Positions 1-10,200 of a stretch of 57,183 nucleotides of DNA are shown here, in pieces (positions within the stretch are counted from its first letter, which is position 1; every line of letters starts with the position of its first letter). The DNA lies in NCBI GenBank assembly GCA_011050085.1, contig DRGL01000002.1, positions 1-57,183 of the forward strand, written 5' to 3'. Position numbers and translations under genes: made by a program. Below the pieces are notes generated by a model. It made no database searches. It saw nothing but the letters and a program-made list of their open reading frames with translations, and was not told the origin of the DNA. Source of the DNA: Pricia antarctica (GTDB lineage Bacteria > Bacteroidota > Bacteroidia > Flavobacteriales > Flavobacteriaceae).

Positions 1-3000
1 CTTGAGGACGGAGGAACCGTCGATCTATCTTCCTATCTCGACAACACGGACAACCAGGCAATCACCGATTTCAGCCTCGACGGAACGACAAATATAATCA
101 CGTTGACCCTTGAGGACGGCGGAACCGAGACCGTAGACCTTTCAGGATTCGTGTCCACCGACGACCAGAACCTTGCCTTGACCGGCAATATTCTGACCCT
201 TGAGGACGGCGGAACCGTCGATCTATCTTCCTATCTCGACAACACGGACAACCAGGCGATCACCGATTTCAGCCTGGACGGTACTACGAATATAGTTACC
301 CTGACCTTGGAGGACGGCGGTACCCGGACCATCGACCTTTCAGGATTAGTGTCCACCGACGACCAGCAAATAAGTCTTGCCGGTAACACGTTGACATTGG
401 AAGACGGTGGTACGATAAATCTGACTCCATATCTAGACAACACCGATGACCAGAACATCAGTGGTTCAGGGCTTTCGGGCACCGAACTAACCATAGGTAT
501 CGAGAACGGTACGAACGAAGTAGTGGACCTTTCCAGTTTGGTAGGTACCGACGACCAGAACCTTACCTTGACAGGGAACATCCTTACGCTTGAGGACGGC
601 GGCACGGTGGACCTCTCGGCCTATCTTGACAATACCGACGATCAGGCGATCACCGATTTCAGCCTCGACAGCTCCACGAATATAATCACGTTGACCCTTG
701 AGGACGGCGGCACACAGACTATTGACCTATCCGGGTTTGTATCCACGGACGACCAGCAACTGACCTTGACCGGTACAGATCTTATAATCGAGAACGGCAA
801 TACGGTCGACCTCTCCGGATTCGTATCCACCGATGACCAGAACCTTACATTGTCCGGTAATATATTGACTTTGGAGGATGGGGGTACCGTAGACCTTTCG
901 GCCTATCTTGACAACACCGACGATCAGGCTATAACCGATTTCAGCCTTAACGGCTCCACGAATATAATCACATTGACCCTTGAGGATGGCGGTACGCAGA
1001 CTATCGACCTATCCGGATTCGTATCAACCGACAACCAGAACATTAGTGGTTCCGGACTTTCCGGTACCGACCTAACCATAGGCATCGAGAACGGTACGAA
1101 CGAAGTAGTGGACCTTTCCAGTTTGGTAGGTTCCGACGACCAGAACCTGTCCGGTGCAACCCTGAACGCGAGCAACGTATTACAGATTGATATCGAGAAT
1201 GGAACCTCGACCACTGTAGACCTATCCGCATTGAACAATAGTGGAACCGACGACCAGAACCTTACTTTATCGGGGAACACGCTTACACTGGAAGATGGCG
1301 GCACGGTTGATCTATCGGCCTATCTTGACGACACTGACGACCAGACGGTCACGGCCTTTGGCATCGACAATACCACAAACGTATTAACGATAACTTTGGA
1401 GAATGGCAATACCCGTACAGTCGACTTATCTATATTGGACGATGCCGGTTCAGACGACCAGAACCTCACGCTATCAGGTAACACCCTGACCTTGGAAGAT
1501 GGTGGTACCGTCGATTTATCCGCTTATCTTGATAATACCGACAATCAGGTAATCACCGATTTCAGTTTGGACGGCATTACGAATATCATCACGTTGACGC
1601 TTGAAGACGGGGGCACCCAAACCATCGACCTCTCCGGATTTGTATCTAGCGACGACCAGCAATTAAGTCTAGCTGGTAACACGCTTACCTTGGAGGACGG
1701 CGGTACCGTAAATCTAACACCGTATCTAGACAACACAGACGATCAGAACATAGAGAACCTTGCCCTTGCCGGCACTATATTGACTGTAGGCATCGAGAAC
1801 GGTACGGCACAGACCGTGGACCTGTCAGCGTTAAATAATAGTGGTACTGACGACCAACAATTGACCTTGACCTCTAACAGCTTAACCCTAGAGGACGGAG
1901 GTAACGTCGATTTGTCAGCTTATTTAGATAATACCGACAATCAAAACCTGACGCTTACGGGCAACACCCTTGAGATTGAGGATGGCAATACGGTCGACCT
2001 TTCCGCATTCGTATCCACCGACGACCAGAATATCAGTGGCTCAGGACTTTCGGGTACTGATCTTACCATAGGCATAGAAAACGGAACTAACGAAATAGTG
2101 GATCTTTCCAGTTTGGTGGGTACCGATGATCAGATTGCCACCGAAGTGGTATTTACGCCCACCGCCCGACTTTCAAGTACGAATACCCAAGCAGCAATAG
2201 AAGAGGTGGAAGCAGACTTAAACCAATCCAAGATAGATGCCACAAATGCTATAAATGCAAATACGACAGCTATTAATAATCATAAAGCGGCAGATCAGGA
2301 TACGGATGCCTCCAATGAATTGAACACAGCTTTCGCCATTGTTAATAATGGTACAGAAGATGTCTTACGAATTACGGATGCAGCCGGAAATTTAGATGTT
2401 CTTTTGAATGATATTGGTTCAGACAACCAGAACCTGACCGGCGCAGCGTTGAACGGTAGCAACATTCTGCAGATCGATATCGAGAACGGAACTTCAACAA
2501 CTGTCGATTTATCTTCATTGGACAATAGCGGTACCGACAATCAAAACATTGAGAATCTCGACCTTACCGGAACCACGCTGACTGTCGGTATTGAAGACGG
2601 TTTCGCCCAAACAGTAGATTTGGCATCCATAGATACAGATACCGATGAACAAGATTTGACTGGCGCCACTTTAACCGGTAATACGTTGCAGATTGATATC
2701 GAAAATGGCGCATCAACGACCGTTGATCTTTCGGCATTGAACGATAGCGGCACCGATAACCAGAATTTAACGGGTGCATCTTTGACTCCAGGAAATGTTC
2801 TTCAAATCGATATCGAAGATGGAAATTCGACTACAGTCGATCTCTCATCGTTAAGCAATTCGGGAACGGACGATCAAAATATTGCAGATCTGGCGATCAA
2901 TACGTCTTCGAACATTCTGACAGTAGGTATTGAGGATGGAACGAGTCAAACGGTAGATCTCTCGCATTTGGATAACGAAGGAACGGACAATCAGAATATT

Positions 3001-3420
3001 CAGAATCTGATACTTTCCGGAACAACCTTGTCTGTGGGTATTGAAGATGGTAATTCGCAAAATGTGAATCTTGCCAGCTTGTTAGGTACCGATAACCAGA
3101 GAGCCGATGTATTTTCCTTTAATCCGGCAAGCAGGCTTCTTAGTCTTTCTTTACAACGTGATGGAGAGGCCACCAGAACGGTAGATTTATCTTCGTTAAA
3201 TAATAGCGGTACCGATAATCAAACACTTACTGCTGGTGCCACACCGGGAAGTTTAAGTATATCTAGCGGTAATACCGTAACGCTCAATGTAAATGATGCC
3301 GATTCGGTAATCGGCAACGAATACAATACCGCTTTCGCCGTAGTCGGGTCGAATTTAAGAATTACGGACGGTGGTGGTAATCTTGATGTGCCACTATCTA
3401 CTATAGGAACCGACGACCAA
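1..3420 (+). repeat. In-frame tandem repeat array with a 198-bp higher-order period
   Basis: Short coding repeats of about 84-117 bp alternate between two types, one like NLTLTGNTLTLEDGGTVDLSAYLDNTDDQ split over about 29 residues, the other about 37 residues beginning AITDFSLDG. Together they make a 66-residue (198-bp) composite; for example, the DNA at position 1 recurs almost unchanged at 199. Copies up to about 2100 are nearly identical and visibly GC-rich. Copies from about 2430 to 3420 are more divergent and AT-richer. Confidence 0.85.
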
Positions 3421-3843
3421 TTTGATGATGAAGTAGAGCTACGAACGCCAATCGATGTAGATGATGCAGGTAAAGCTACGGTTAGCCTTGAAACCAATGT
3501 TCAAGAAGTAATCGAGGCAATCGCACCAATAACCTCAAAGGCAGCCCGTATTTTCTATCCACCATCGATAGCGGTAGATGCTTCGAGCAATGGCACTGGA
3601 AGAACAATTGATTTGTACACGCAGTACACGGCCCAGTTCGCAACACCTGCTGTTGCAAGCACAGGAGCACCAGCTGCCATACCCACCTATGCCGCCAATG
3701 ACCTGTACTACTACGTAACTGAATATGACACGAGTGTGTTCGCCAATGTAAGTGTTAGTGCTACCGGTGTGATGACATATGATGTTGTTGCCGCCCCGGC
3801 CGACTATAATTCACTAATCAACGTCGTGTTCGTTGTTAAATAA
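1..3843 (+). CDS. Giant repeat surface protein (adhesin-like), 3' part only
   Basis: The frame is open from the first base of the window, so the start lies outside it; 1280 residues are visible. The protein consists of about 30 imperfect units of 28-39 residues, each closing with a D-D/N-Q step and containing patterns like LTLEDGGTVDLS. Around position 2140-2400 the array is interrupted by a tail-fibre-like stretch (NTQAAIEEVEADL). The last ~130 residues are non-repetitive and end in NVVFVVK. Long acidic beta-type repeats suggest an extracellular filament or adhesin, as in the SprB/RemA-like surface proteins of gliding flavobacteria; this is inference. The C-terminus is not the recognisable gliding-type T9SS domain of the next gene. 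Only 28 bp separate it from that gene, so the two are probably cotranscribed. Confidence 0.8.
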   Translation, partial: LEDGGTVDLSSYLDNTDNQAITDFSLDGTTNIITLTLEDGGTETVDLSGFVSTDDQNLALTGNILTLEDGGTVDLSSYLDNTDNQAITDFSLDGTTNIVTLTLEDGGTRTIDLSGLVSTDDQQISLAGNTLTLEDGGTINLTPYLDNTDDQNISGSGLSGTELTIGIENGTNEVVDLSSLVGTDDQNLTLTGNILTLEDGGTVDLSAYLDNTDDQAITDFSLDSSTNIITLTLEDGGTQTIDLSGFVSTDDQQLTLTGTDLIIENGNTVDLSGFVSTDDQNLTLSGNILTLEDGGTVDLSAYLDNTDDQAITDFSLNGSTNIITLTLEDGGTQTIDLSGFVSTDNQNISGSGLSGTDLTIGIENGTNEVVDLSSLVGSDDQNLSGATLNASNVLQIDIENGTSTTVDLSALNNSGTDDQNLTLSGNTLTLEDGGTVDLSAYLDDTDDQTVTAFGIDNTTNVLTITLENGNTRTVDLSILDDAGSDDQNLTLSGNTLTLEDGGTVDLSAYLDNTDNQVITDFSLDGITNIITLTLEDGGTQTIDLSGFVSSDDQQLSLAGNTLTLEDGGTVNLTPYLDNTDDQNIENLALAGTILTVGIENGTAQTVDLSALNNSGTDDQQLTLTSNSLTLEDGGNVDLSAYLDNTDNQNLTLTGNTLEIEDGNTVDLSAFVSTDDQNISGSGLSGTDLTIGIENGTNEIVDLSSLVGTDDQIATEVVFTPTARLSSTNTQAAIEEVEADLNQSKIDATNAINANTTAINNHKAADQDTDASNELNTAFAIVNNGTEDVLRITDAAGNLDVLLNDIGSDNQNLTGAALNGSNILQIDIENGTSTTVDLSSLDNSGTDNQNIENLDLTGTTLTVGIEDGFAQTVDLASIDTDTDEQDLTGATLTGNTLQIDIENGASTTVDLSALNDSGTDNQNLTGASLTPGNVLQIDIEDGNSTTVDLSSLSNSGTDDQNIADLAINTSSNILTVGIEDGTSQTVDLSHLDNEGTDNQNIQNLILSGTTLSVGIEDGNSQNVNLASLLGTDNQRADVFSFNPASRLLSLSLQRDGEATRTVDLSSLNNSGTDNQTLTAGATPGSLSISSGNTVTLNVNDADSVIGNEYNTAFAVVGSNLRITDGGGNLDVPLSTIGTDDQFDDEVELRTPIDVDDAGKATVSLETNVQEVIEAIAPITSKAARIFYPPSIAVDASSNGTGRTIDLYTQYTAQFATPAVASTGAPAAIPTYAANDLYYYVTEYDTSVFANVSVSATGVMTYDVVAAPADYNSLINVVFVVK

Positions 3844-3871
3844 CAGGATTTAAAAAACGGACCTAAATCGA

Positions 3872-5899
3872 TTGAAAACCAGTCCTACATATAAAAATTT
3901 AATCCTAAGTATGGTCTTCACCATATTGGGCATCGCCATTTCGCATAGCCAGTATCTTTTGCAGGCGCCGACGAACGATAGCGATGGAACAAGATCGAAC
4001 TACAGATGGTACGAAGCTTCTAACAACACAACGATATTGGGAACGGATTCTTTCTACGAGGTAACGGATCCGGGTGTATATTTCGCCACGTACGATGGCA
4101 CAAATTGCGGACAGAACGCGACCGGTTATTTTATAGTCACCCGCTGCGGTGCCCCTTACAACGAGGTGACATTAAACATAAGTGCCAACACCCTGCCCCC
4201 TGGAGCTACCCTAACATGGAGTCCGGCCGTTACAGGAAATCAAAGTAGTCCCATAGTGACCGCTACAGAAACGGTGGCACGGTATACGGCTACCATAAAC
4301 AAAGCAGGTAATAGCAAAAGTCTCCCAAATTTTACGGTGGTATGTATTAATGATGCCGCTACACTGGTCGACGATTTCGTCAGTGTCAATGAAGACGAGT
4401 CGGTAATTGCGAATATCTGTGCCAATGATTCCGATTTACCAACATCAGGTTCTTTAACAATTTCTGATGCACCAGACAACGGAACCGTGAACATTGATAA
4501 CAATGGTACGCCTAACAATCCGTCGGACGATAAAGTTAGGTATACGCCAAACCCCGATTATAATGGCATCGATACGTTTGATTATACAATTTGTAATGCC
4601 CAAGGGGATTGTAGTACAGCGATGGTTACGGTCGAAGTGCTTCCAATTTTAGACGCTATCGATGATATATTCGCAACCATCGAAAACAATCTGATGGAAT
4701 TGGATGTACTAAGTAATGATAACGACCTACCATCCACCGGAACAATGACAGCAAGAAACTCATCCAACGGAACCGTAATCATTAACAATAATGGTACACC
4801 TAACGACCCTTCCGATGATACCATAACCTACACTCCGAATCCTAATTTCATAGGAACCGATACGTTTACCTATACGATTTGCGATGTTTTAGGAAACTGT
4901 AGTATTGCAAGGGTCACCCTAATGGTAAACCGGAAGGGTGTCGACCTAGATAGCGATAATGACGGTATCGTAGATAGTTTTGAAGACCTCAATTTGGATG
5001 GTGATAACGACCCCGCGACAAACCCTACCGATTCAGATAATGATTCGTACGCCGATTATTTAGATATCGACAGCGATAATGATGGTATACCTGACAATGT
5101 GGAGGCACAAACTACGTTAGGATATCGTCCACCACGAGGATTGGATTTAAATGAAAATGGACTTGATGACACGTATGAAGATGATGGGGCCATAGGAATC
5201 ATTCCGGAGGATACGGATGGCGATGGAATACCGGATTATGTGGATGACGATAGCGATAACGATGGTATTCCCGATAATATTGAAGGACATGATTTCGACC
5301 ATGACGGTATCGCAGACGTAACCTTTATAGGGTCCGATAAAGATAACGATGGTTTAGATGATGGTTATGAAGGAAGTAGTGCCATCGACCTTGATGTCAA
5401 CGACGATATCAATGACCCTTACAACGACCTGCCGAATACCGATGGGGATGACGAACTGGATTATCGGGATTCAGATGATGATGGTGACGGCATTGCATCC
5501 AAGGATGAGGATTTAAATGGTGATGGAAATCTTGCGAACGACGATAGCGATAGCAATGGTATACCTGACTATTTACAACCGAATGCCATCGAAAGCGAAA
5601 TTGAGATTTTCAATGTTATTACGCCCAACGGAGATGGTATACACGATGTGCTGACTATTAGCGGACTAGAGAACTATCCAGATAATTCCATTACTATCTA
5701 TAATCGCTGGGGTGTTTTAGTTTATGGAACACAGGCCTATAATACTCAAGGAAATGTTTTCAAGGGTACTTCAGAAGGACGCGTTACCGTTGATACGGAT
5801 AGAAACCTGCCGGTGGGTACTTACTTCTATATTTTGGATTACGTAAATAATTTGGATGAAAAAAAGAGTTTGTCCGGATATATATACATCAACAGATAG
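3872..5899 (+). CDS. T9SS cargo protein: Ig/cadherin-like domains, TSP3 repeats, gliding-type C-terminal domain
   Basis: A 675-residue secreted protein. The start is TTG at 3872, which gives a good signal peptide ending near residue 27 (SHSQ); the next in-frame ATG would cut into it. Two tandem cadherin/Ig-like modules follow (about 165-350, both with the pattern NGTPN-PSDD and YTPNP). Thrombospondin type 3-like Ca-binding repeats (DSDNDGIPD) occupy about 355-565. The final ~100 residues (ITPNGDG, YNRWGVLVY, LPVGTYFYIL, SLSGYIYI) match the gliding motility-associated C-terminal domain, a type B T9SS signal. In the family, this signal directs export and needs a partner SprF-like protein, and such a gene starts 6 bp downstream. 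The C-terminal half closely matches that of the 7250-10753 gene. Confidence 0.88.
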   Translation: MKTSPTYKNLILSMVFTILGIAISHSQYLLQAPTNDSDGTRSNYRWYEASNNTTILGTDSFYEVTDPGVYFATYDGTNCGQNATGYFIVTRCGAPYNEVTLNISANTLPPGATLTWSPAVTGNQSSPIVTATETVARYTATINKAGNSKSLPNFTVVCINDAATLVDDFVSVNEDESVIANICANDSDLPTSGSLTISDAPDNGTVNIDNNGTPNNPSDDKVRYTPNPDYNGIDTFDYTICNAQGDCSTAMVTVEVLPILDAIDDIFATIENNLMELDVLSNDNDLPSTGTMTARNSSNGTVIINNNGTPNDPSDDTITYTPNPNFIGTDTFTYTICDVLGNCSIARVTLMVNRKGVDLDSDNDGIVDSFEDLNLDGDNDPATNPTDSDNDSYADYLDIDSDNDGIPDNVEAQTTLGYRPPRGLDLNENGLDDTYEDDGAIGIIPEDTDGDGIPDYVDDDSDNDGIPDNIEGHDFDHDGIADVTFIGSDKDNDGLDDGYEGSSAIDLDVNDDINDPYNDLPNTDGDDELDYRDSDDDGDGIASKDEDLNGDGNLANDDSDSNGIPDYLQPNAIESEIEIFNVITPNGDGIHDVLTISGLENYPDNSITIYNRWGVLVYGTQAYNTQGNVFKGTSEGRVTVDTDRNLPVGTYFYILDYVNNLDEKKSLSGYIYINR

Positions 5900-5905
5900 C
5901 AAAAA

Positions 5906-6859
5906 ATGAATATCCTAAATCATAACCTAAGCTATTGCAACTATCTAATTGCAATAATGGCCGTAACTTTTCTTTCTTTTGGGGAAGGGCTATTTGCACA
6001 ACAAGATGCGCAGTATACACAGTACATGTACAATACAGTAAGCGTCAACCCAGCATATGCAGGTTCAAGAGGTCATATTAGTGCAGCGGCCTTATATCGC
6101 GCGCAATGGGTAGGACTGAGTGGTGCGCCTACAACGCAGACTCTAAATGTACATTCTCCCATCGGTTATCAAGGGGTTGGTCTTGGGGCCTCGATTGTGA
6201 GAGACCGAATAGGCCCAACAGCCGAAGATAACTTTGATGTAGATTTTTCATATACACTATATACTTCAAGCGAAGGCCGTTTGAGTTTCGGATTAAAAGC
6301 GAGTCTTAATTTGCTCGACGTGCGGTTTTCGGAACTTAACCAGTTTACGACAGACCCCATTCTAGAAAATAATGTCGATAATCGATTGTCTCCGAACTTC
6401 GGTGCAGGCATCTATTATCACAATGAAAACTTTTATGCAGGACTGTCGATTCCTAGATTTTTGGAGACTTCACATTTTGACGGGGAGTCATTATCTACTG
6501 CCAGTGAGCAAATGAACTTCTATTTTATAACCGGTTATGTATGGGATTTGAACTCATACCTAAAGTTTAAACCCACACTACTGACCAAAGTGGTACAAGG
6601 TGCTCCTTTACAGGTTGACCTATCGGCAAACTTCATGCTTAGCGAAAAGTTCATTTTAGGAGCGGCATACCGATGGGATGCTGCTGTCAGCGGTATGCTT
6701 GGTTTCAATATTGCAGATAAAATATTAATAGGAATGGCCTACGACCGTGAAACTACAGAACTGGGCAACGCAACGTTTAATGACGGTTCTTTCGAAATTA
6801 TTTTTAGGTATGATTTTATATCTACGAAGGGCAGTTTGAAATCGCCCAGATTTTTCTAA
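5906..6859 (+). CDS. PorP/SprF family type IX secretion membrane protein (copy 1)
   Basis: A 317-residue outer-membrane beta-barrel protein with a signal peptide ending near residue 31 and the family hallmark QQDAQYTQYMYN at the mature N-terminus, followed by SVNPAYAGSRG and YRAQWVGLSGAP. It ends in SPRFF. Family members such as SprF in Flavobacterium johnsoniae are needed to secrete or display particular type B C-terminal-domain proteins. The 6-bp gap from the preceding cargo gene suggests translation coupling and that this is the dedicated partner of that protein, which is inference. It is a clear paralogue of the gene at 11098. Confidence 0.9.
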   Translation: MNILNHNLSYCNYLIAIMAVTFLSFGEGLFAQQDAQYTQYMYNTVSVNPAYAGSRGHISAAALYRAQWVGLSGAPTTQTLNVHSPIGYQGVGLGASIVRDRIGPTAEDNFDVDFSYTLYTSSEGRLSFGLKASLNLLDVRFSELNQFTTDPILENNVDNRLSPNFGAGIYYHNENFYAGLSIPRFLETSHFDGESLSTASEQMNFYFITGYVWDLNSYLKFKPTLLTKVVQGAPLQVDLSANFMLSEKFILGAAYRWDAAVSGMLGFNIADKILIGMAYDRETTELGNATFNDGSFEIIFRYDFISTKGSLKSPRFF

Positions 6860-7249
6860 AGTGCTAAGGTTTGTAAAATCAGAATTGCCAACTGCTGACA
6901 TGGTAGTATAGCTTAATTCTGGAGTGCCTCACATAGGTTCTATAATGTAAATCTACCTCCTTTACTTTCCGGATTACTACTCGTTTAAAGGATACAATTA
7001 AACGATAAGAAAAATTCTTAAATTCCCTTAATACCTTATTTTACGGAGATTCTTGGTACTCGAGCGATGAAAACGTTCGGGATATCGGCTAATTTTTTAA
7101 ATCGTAATGGATGACAGTAATTTTGTAGGAAAATAAGACCCCAAGTCTTACGAAAATCGAAAATTTAAAATACGTTCAGCATTGAAAGTTTAAATAGTTT
7201 CAATGAAGTTGACCGATTATAGAAATTCGAATCGATTAAAATGTAACCT
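6860..7249. other. 390-bp intergenic region upstream of the second cargo gene
   Basis: No convincing gene. It holds a TAATTTTG box at 7118-7125, a possible -7 element that would give a leader of roughly 120 nt. A small hairpin lies inside that leader (TAAGAC 7134-7139 with GTCTTA 7145-7150). No clear -33 TTG is present at the usual distance, so the promoter is tentative. Confidence 0.35.
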
Positions 7250-10200
7250 ATGAATAAATGCTTCACTTCGATTACAGCCTATTTAGTAGGTTTTTTAATC
7301 TTAGGTATTTTTTGCGGTACTCAGTTCGCTTCTGCTCAGGCAAATTCAATTCGAACAGATGTTACCTTCAATTGGGCAGATACCCAAACTACCTTGAACG
7401 ACCCTGCAAATCTTCAGTCGATAAGCATTGATGGCGTCGACTATAACACTTTTGTCGTTCCTTCTTCCTATGAAATGACCCGTTTAGGTCCAGGTGGTCA
7501 TGGAGAAAACAATATTTGGATGAACGGAACACTTTCCATATCAGGTAGTGATAAACCCAATTGGGCAACCGGGGCTCTTCAAGCATACCAATCATTAAAC
7601 CTGAACAATTATTTCCAATCTGGAAATACCGGTGACAACTTTTGTGGAGATTATAGTGCTATCACTACGACCGATGCCCAGATACAGACCATAAGATACA
7701 ATCCGGGTATACCTTCAAACCCAGATGGTGTTATTGCAATCACCGAGCGAGGGGGCAATAACTGTATGTATATTGAACTCTATGGTATACCAACCGCTGG
7801 AGGTAGCGAGCAATTGCTGGGTCGTACATTTATTAGAAATCAAGGCAATTTGACCGGTGTTCGGCCTCAGGCCCCGCCAACGTCAAACAGTGATTATTGG
7901 AGTAGTGGACGCAATAACGAGAACAACCAAATAATAGGAATTGCGCTCTACGAACTTTCAGAATTGGCACCCGTGGGATCGATTATTACATCGATTAGGT
8001 ATATGGGTGCTACTACCGATCACGGTGACGGTAAATTCTTTTTGATGCAGACGTATGCTGAAGACGATACCCTGCGCATAAAATTAGATCGTGAGGGCAA
8101 CGGCGATATCGCAGCCAATGACAATGTACCTTCCGGGAGCACCTATACGTTGAACACTTCGACTTCTAATGGAAACCTGACCTTTAATTCTGATGGTACG
8201 TTCAATTACGTTCCCAACCCCGGTTTTACGGGTAATGATTCGTTTGAGTACGAGGTGTGCTTACCAGCACCAAATACTGGTGTTTGTGATGAAGGTACCG
8301 CTGTCATTATAATCAGGCTTGAAGCGATATTTGATCCTATAAACGTTTCACAGAATTCTGTCAATACGGTAATCAATGTTCTTGACAATGATAATTTTGG
8401 TAGTTCAGGTCCTAGAATAAGTGGTGCAATAACCGATTTTACCTTACCTACACACGGAACTATTTCGCTCAGTGACAATGGAACACCAATCGATTCATAC
8501 GACGATTACTTTTCGTATACCCCGAATACAGATTTTATCGGCACCGATTTTTTTAATTACGAAATAACCGATGCGGGTGGTAGCGTCGATGTAGCCAGCG
8601 TCTATATAACCACAGCTTTAGATTCCGATAGCGACGGTCTAAACGACATTACCGATTTAGATGATGATAATGACGGAATTATAGATGCGAACGAAATTAC
8701 CGAGTGTATAGATGATGACTATTTTGCCTGGGAATTTAATTCGCCCGTGGGAACGAGAACGAACGATTTTATTCAAAACCCGGCAATTTCAAATTGGCTT
8801 ATTTCGAGTACGACCAATGTAACAACGGGTACTGGATTAACTGGCGATTCACCAGGGGCGGAGCTACAGTTGTTTGATATTGATGCAATAACGTACGGGG
8901 AAGCCGTTCTTCAAGATGAATATGTTGAAGTAAGTTTCACTACAGCTAGTGGTCGTCTTGTCAATCCCATTATTGAGCGTATTGGAATGAATTGGTACCA
9001 AAACTCAGGGGGTTCAGCTGTTGGAAATTCTTACGACGTAGCCGTGGCCATATCCAAGGATAATTTTGTAACCTCGATGCTCTTATATTCAGATATCAAA
9101 GTACATTATCCCGACAATGGGATATCGGAATTTTTTGATTTTATGCCTACCGGATCAAGTTTTAATTTGGAAGAGAATACTACCTACGCTATCCGAATAT
9201 ATTCCTACAATCAACAAAATGATGGTAACGTTCCGTACTCCGTATTCGATGATTTCACCGTAAGGGTTTCTGCTTGTCAAGAACGTAATAGCGATAGTGA
9301 TACCCTACCAGACCACATTGATAGTGATAGTGATAACGATGGTTGTGTTGATAGCATTGAAGCAGGGCATACAGATCCCGACGGTGATCGGTACTTGGGA
9401 AACTCTCCTGTTGTTATTGACGCTAAAGGATTGGTAACCGGACAAGGTGGATACACCGGCAACGTTGCTAGGGTAACTGAACCTAATCGAATAATCACTC
9501 TTGATAATTCACCAGTAGATGTACGTATTAATTCAGGTGAAAGCGCCACTTTTTCGGCGATATTTGGTGGCTCCGATCTGACCTTCCAGTGGCAAATGAG
9601 CACAAATGAAGGAAACAGTTGGAACCCCATATTTGATGGTGACCTTTATGCAGGTACCCAAACCAATTCGCTTGTACTTACGAACGTACCTTCTTCGGAA
9701 AATTCTAATGATTTTAGATTAGTAGCTACCGATACCAATAGCCTTTGTAATCTGATTACGATTTCCGAAAGTGCCAATTTGGCTATCAATCCTGAAATGA
9801 CAATTGATCTCGATAGGGACGACGATGGGATTTTGGATAGTTTTGAAGATTTGAATCTCGATGGTGACAACGATCCCGCAACTGACCCCACAAATTCCGA
9901 TGGTGATATATATCCCGATTATTTGGATATCGATAGTGATAACGACGGAATACCGGATAATGTCGAAGCGCAGACTACTTCCGATTATATTCCACCTAGC
10001 CTTCTAGATGTCAATCAAAATGGTCTAGACGATGCTTATGAAATAGGGGAGAATATGGGAATTATACCTGTAAATACAGACGGTGAGGATTTGCCTGATT
10101 ATTTAGACACCGACAGTGATAACGACAACGTACCCGATAACATTGAAGGGCATGACCGAGACCATGATGGTCGCGCAGATATAAGCTTTTTATCTTCCGA

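Noticed and set aside
231-1736. Several long minus-strand open frames inside the repeat array
   Set aside because: They recur with the repeat period and show low-complexity antisense composition; they are by-products of the coding repeats on the plus strand.
1-2130. Regularly spaced repeats that might suggest a CRISPR array
   Set aside because: The repeats are contiguous, in frame, 84-117 bp long and have no unique spacers; they encode the adhesin.
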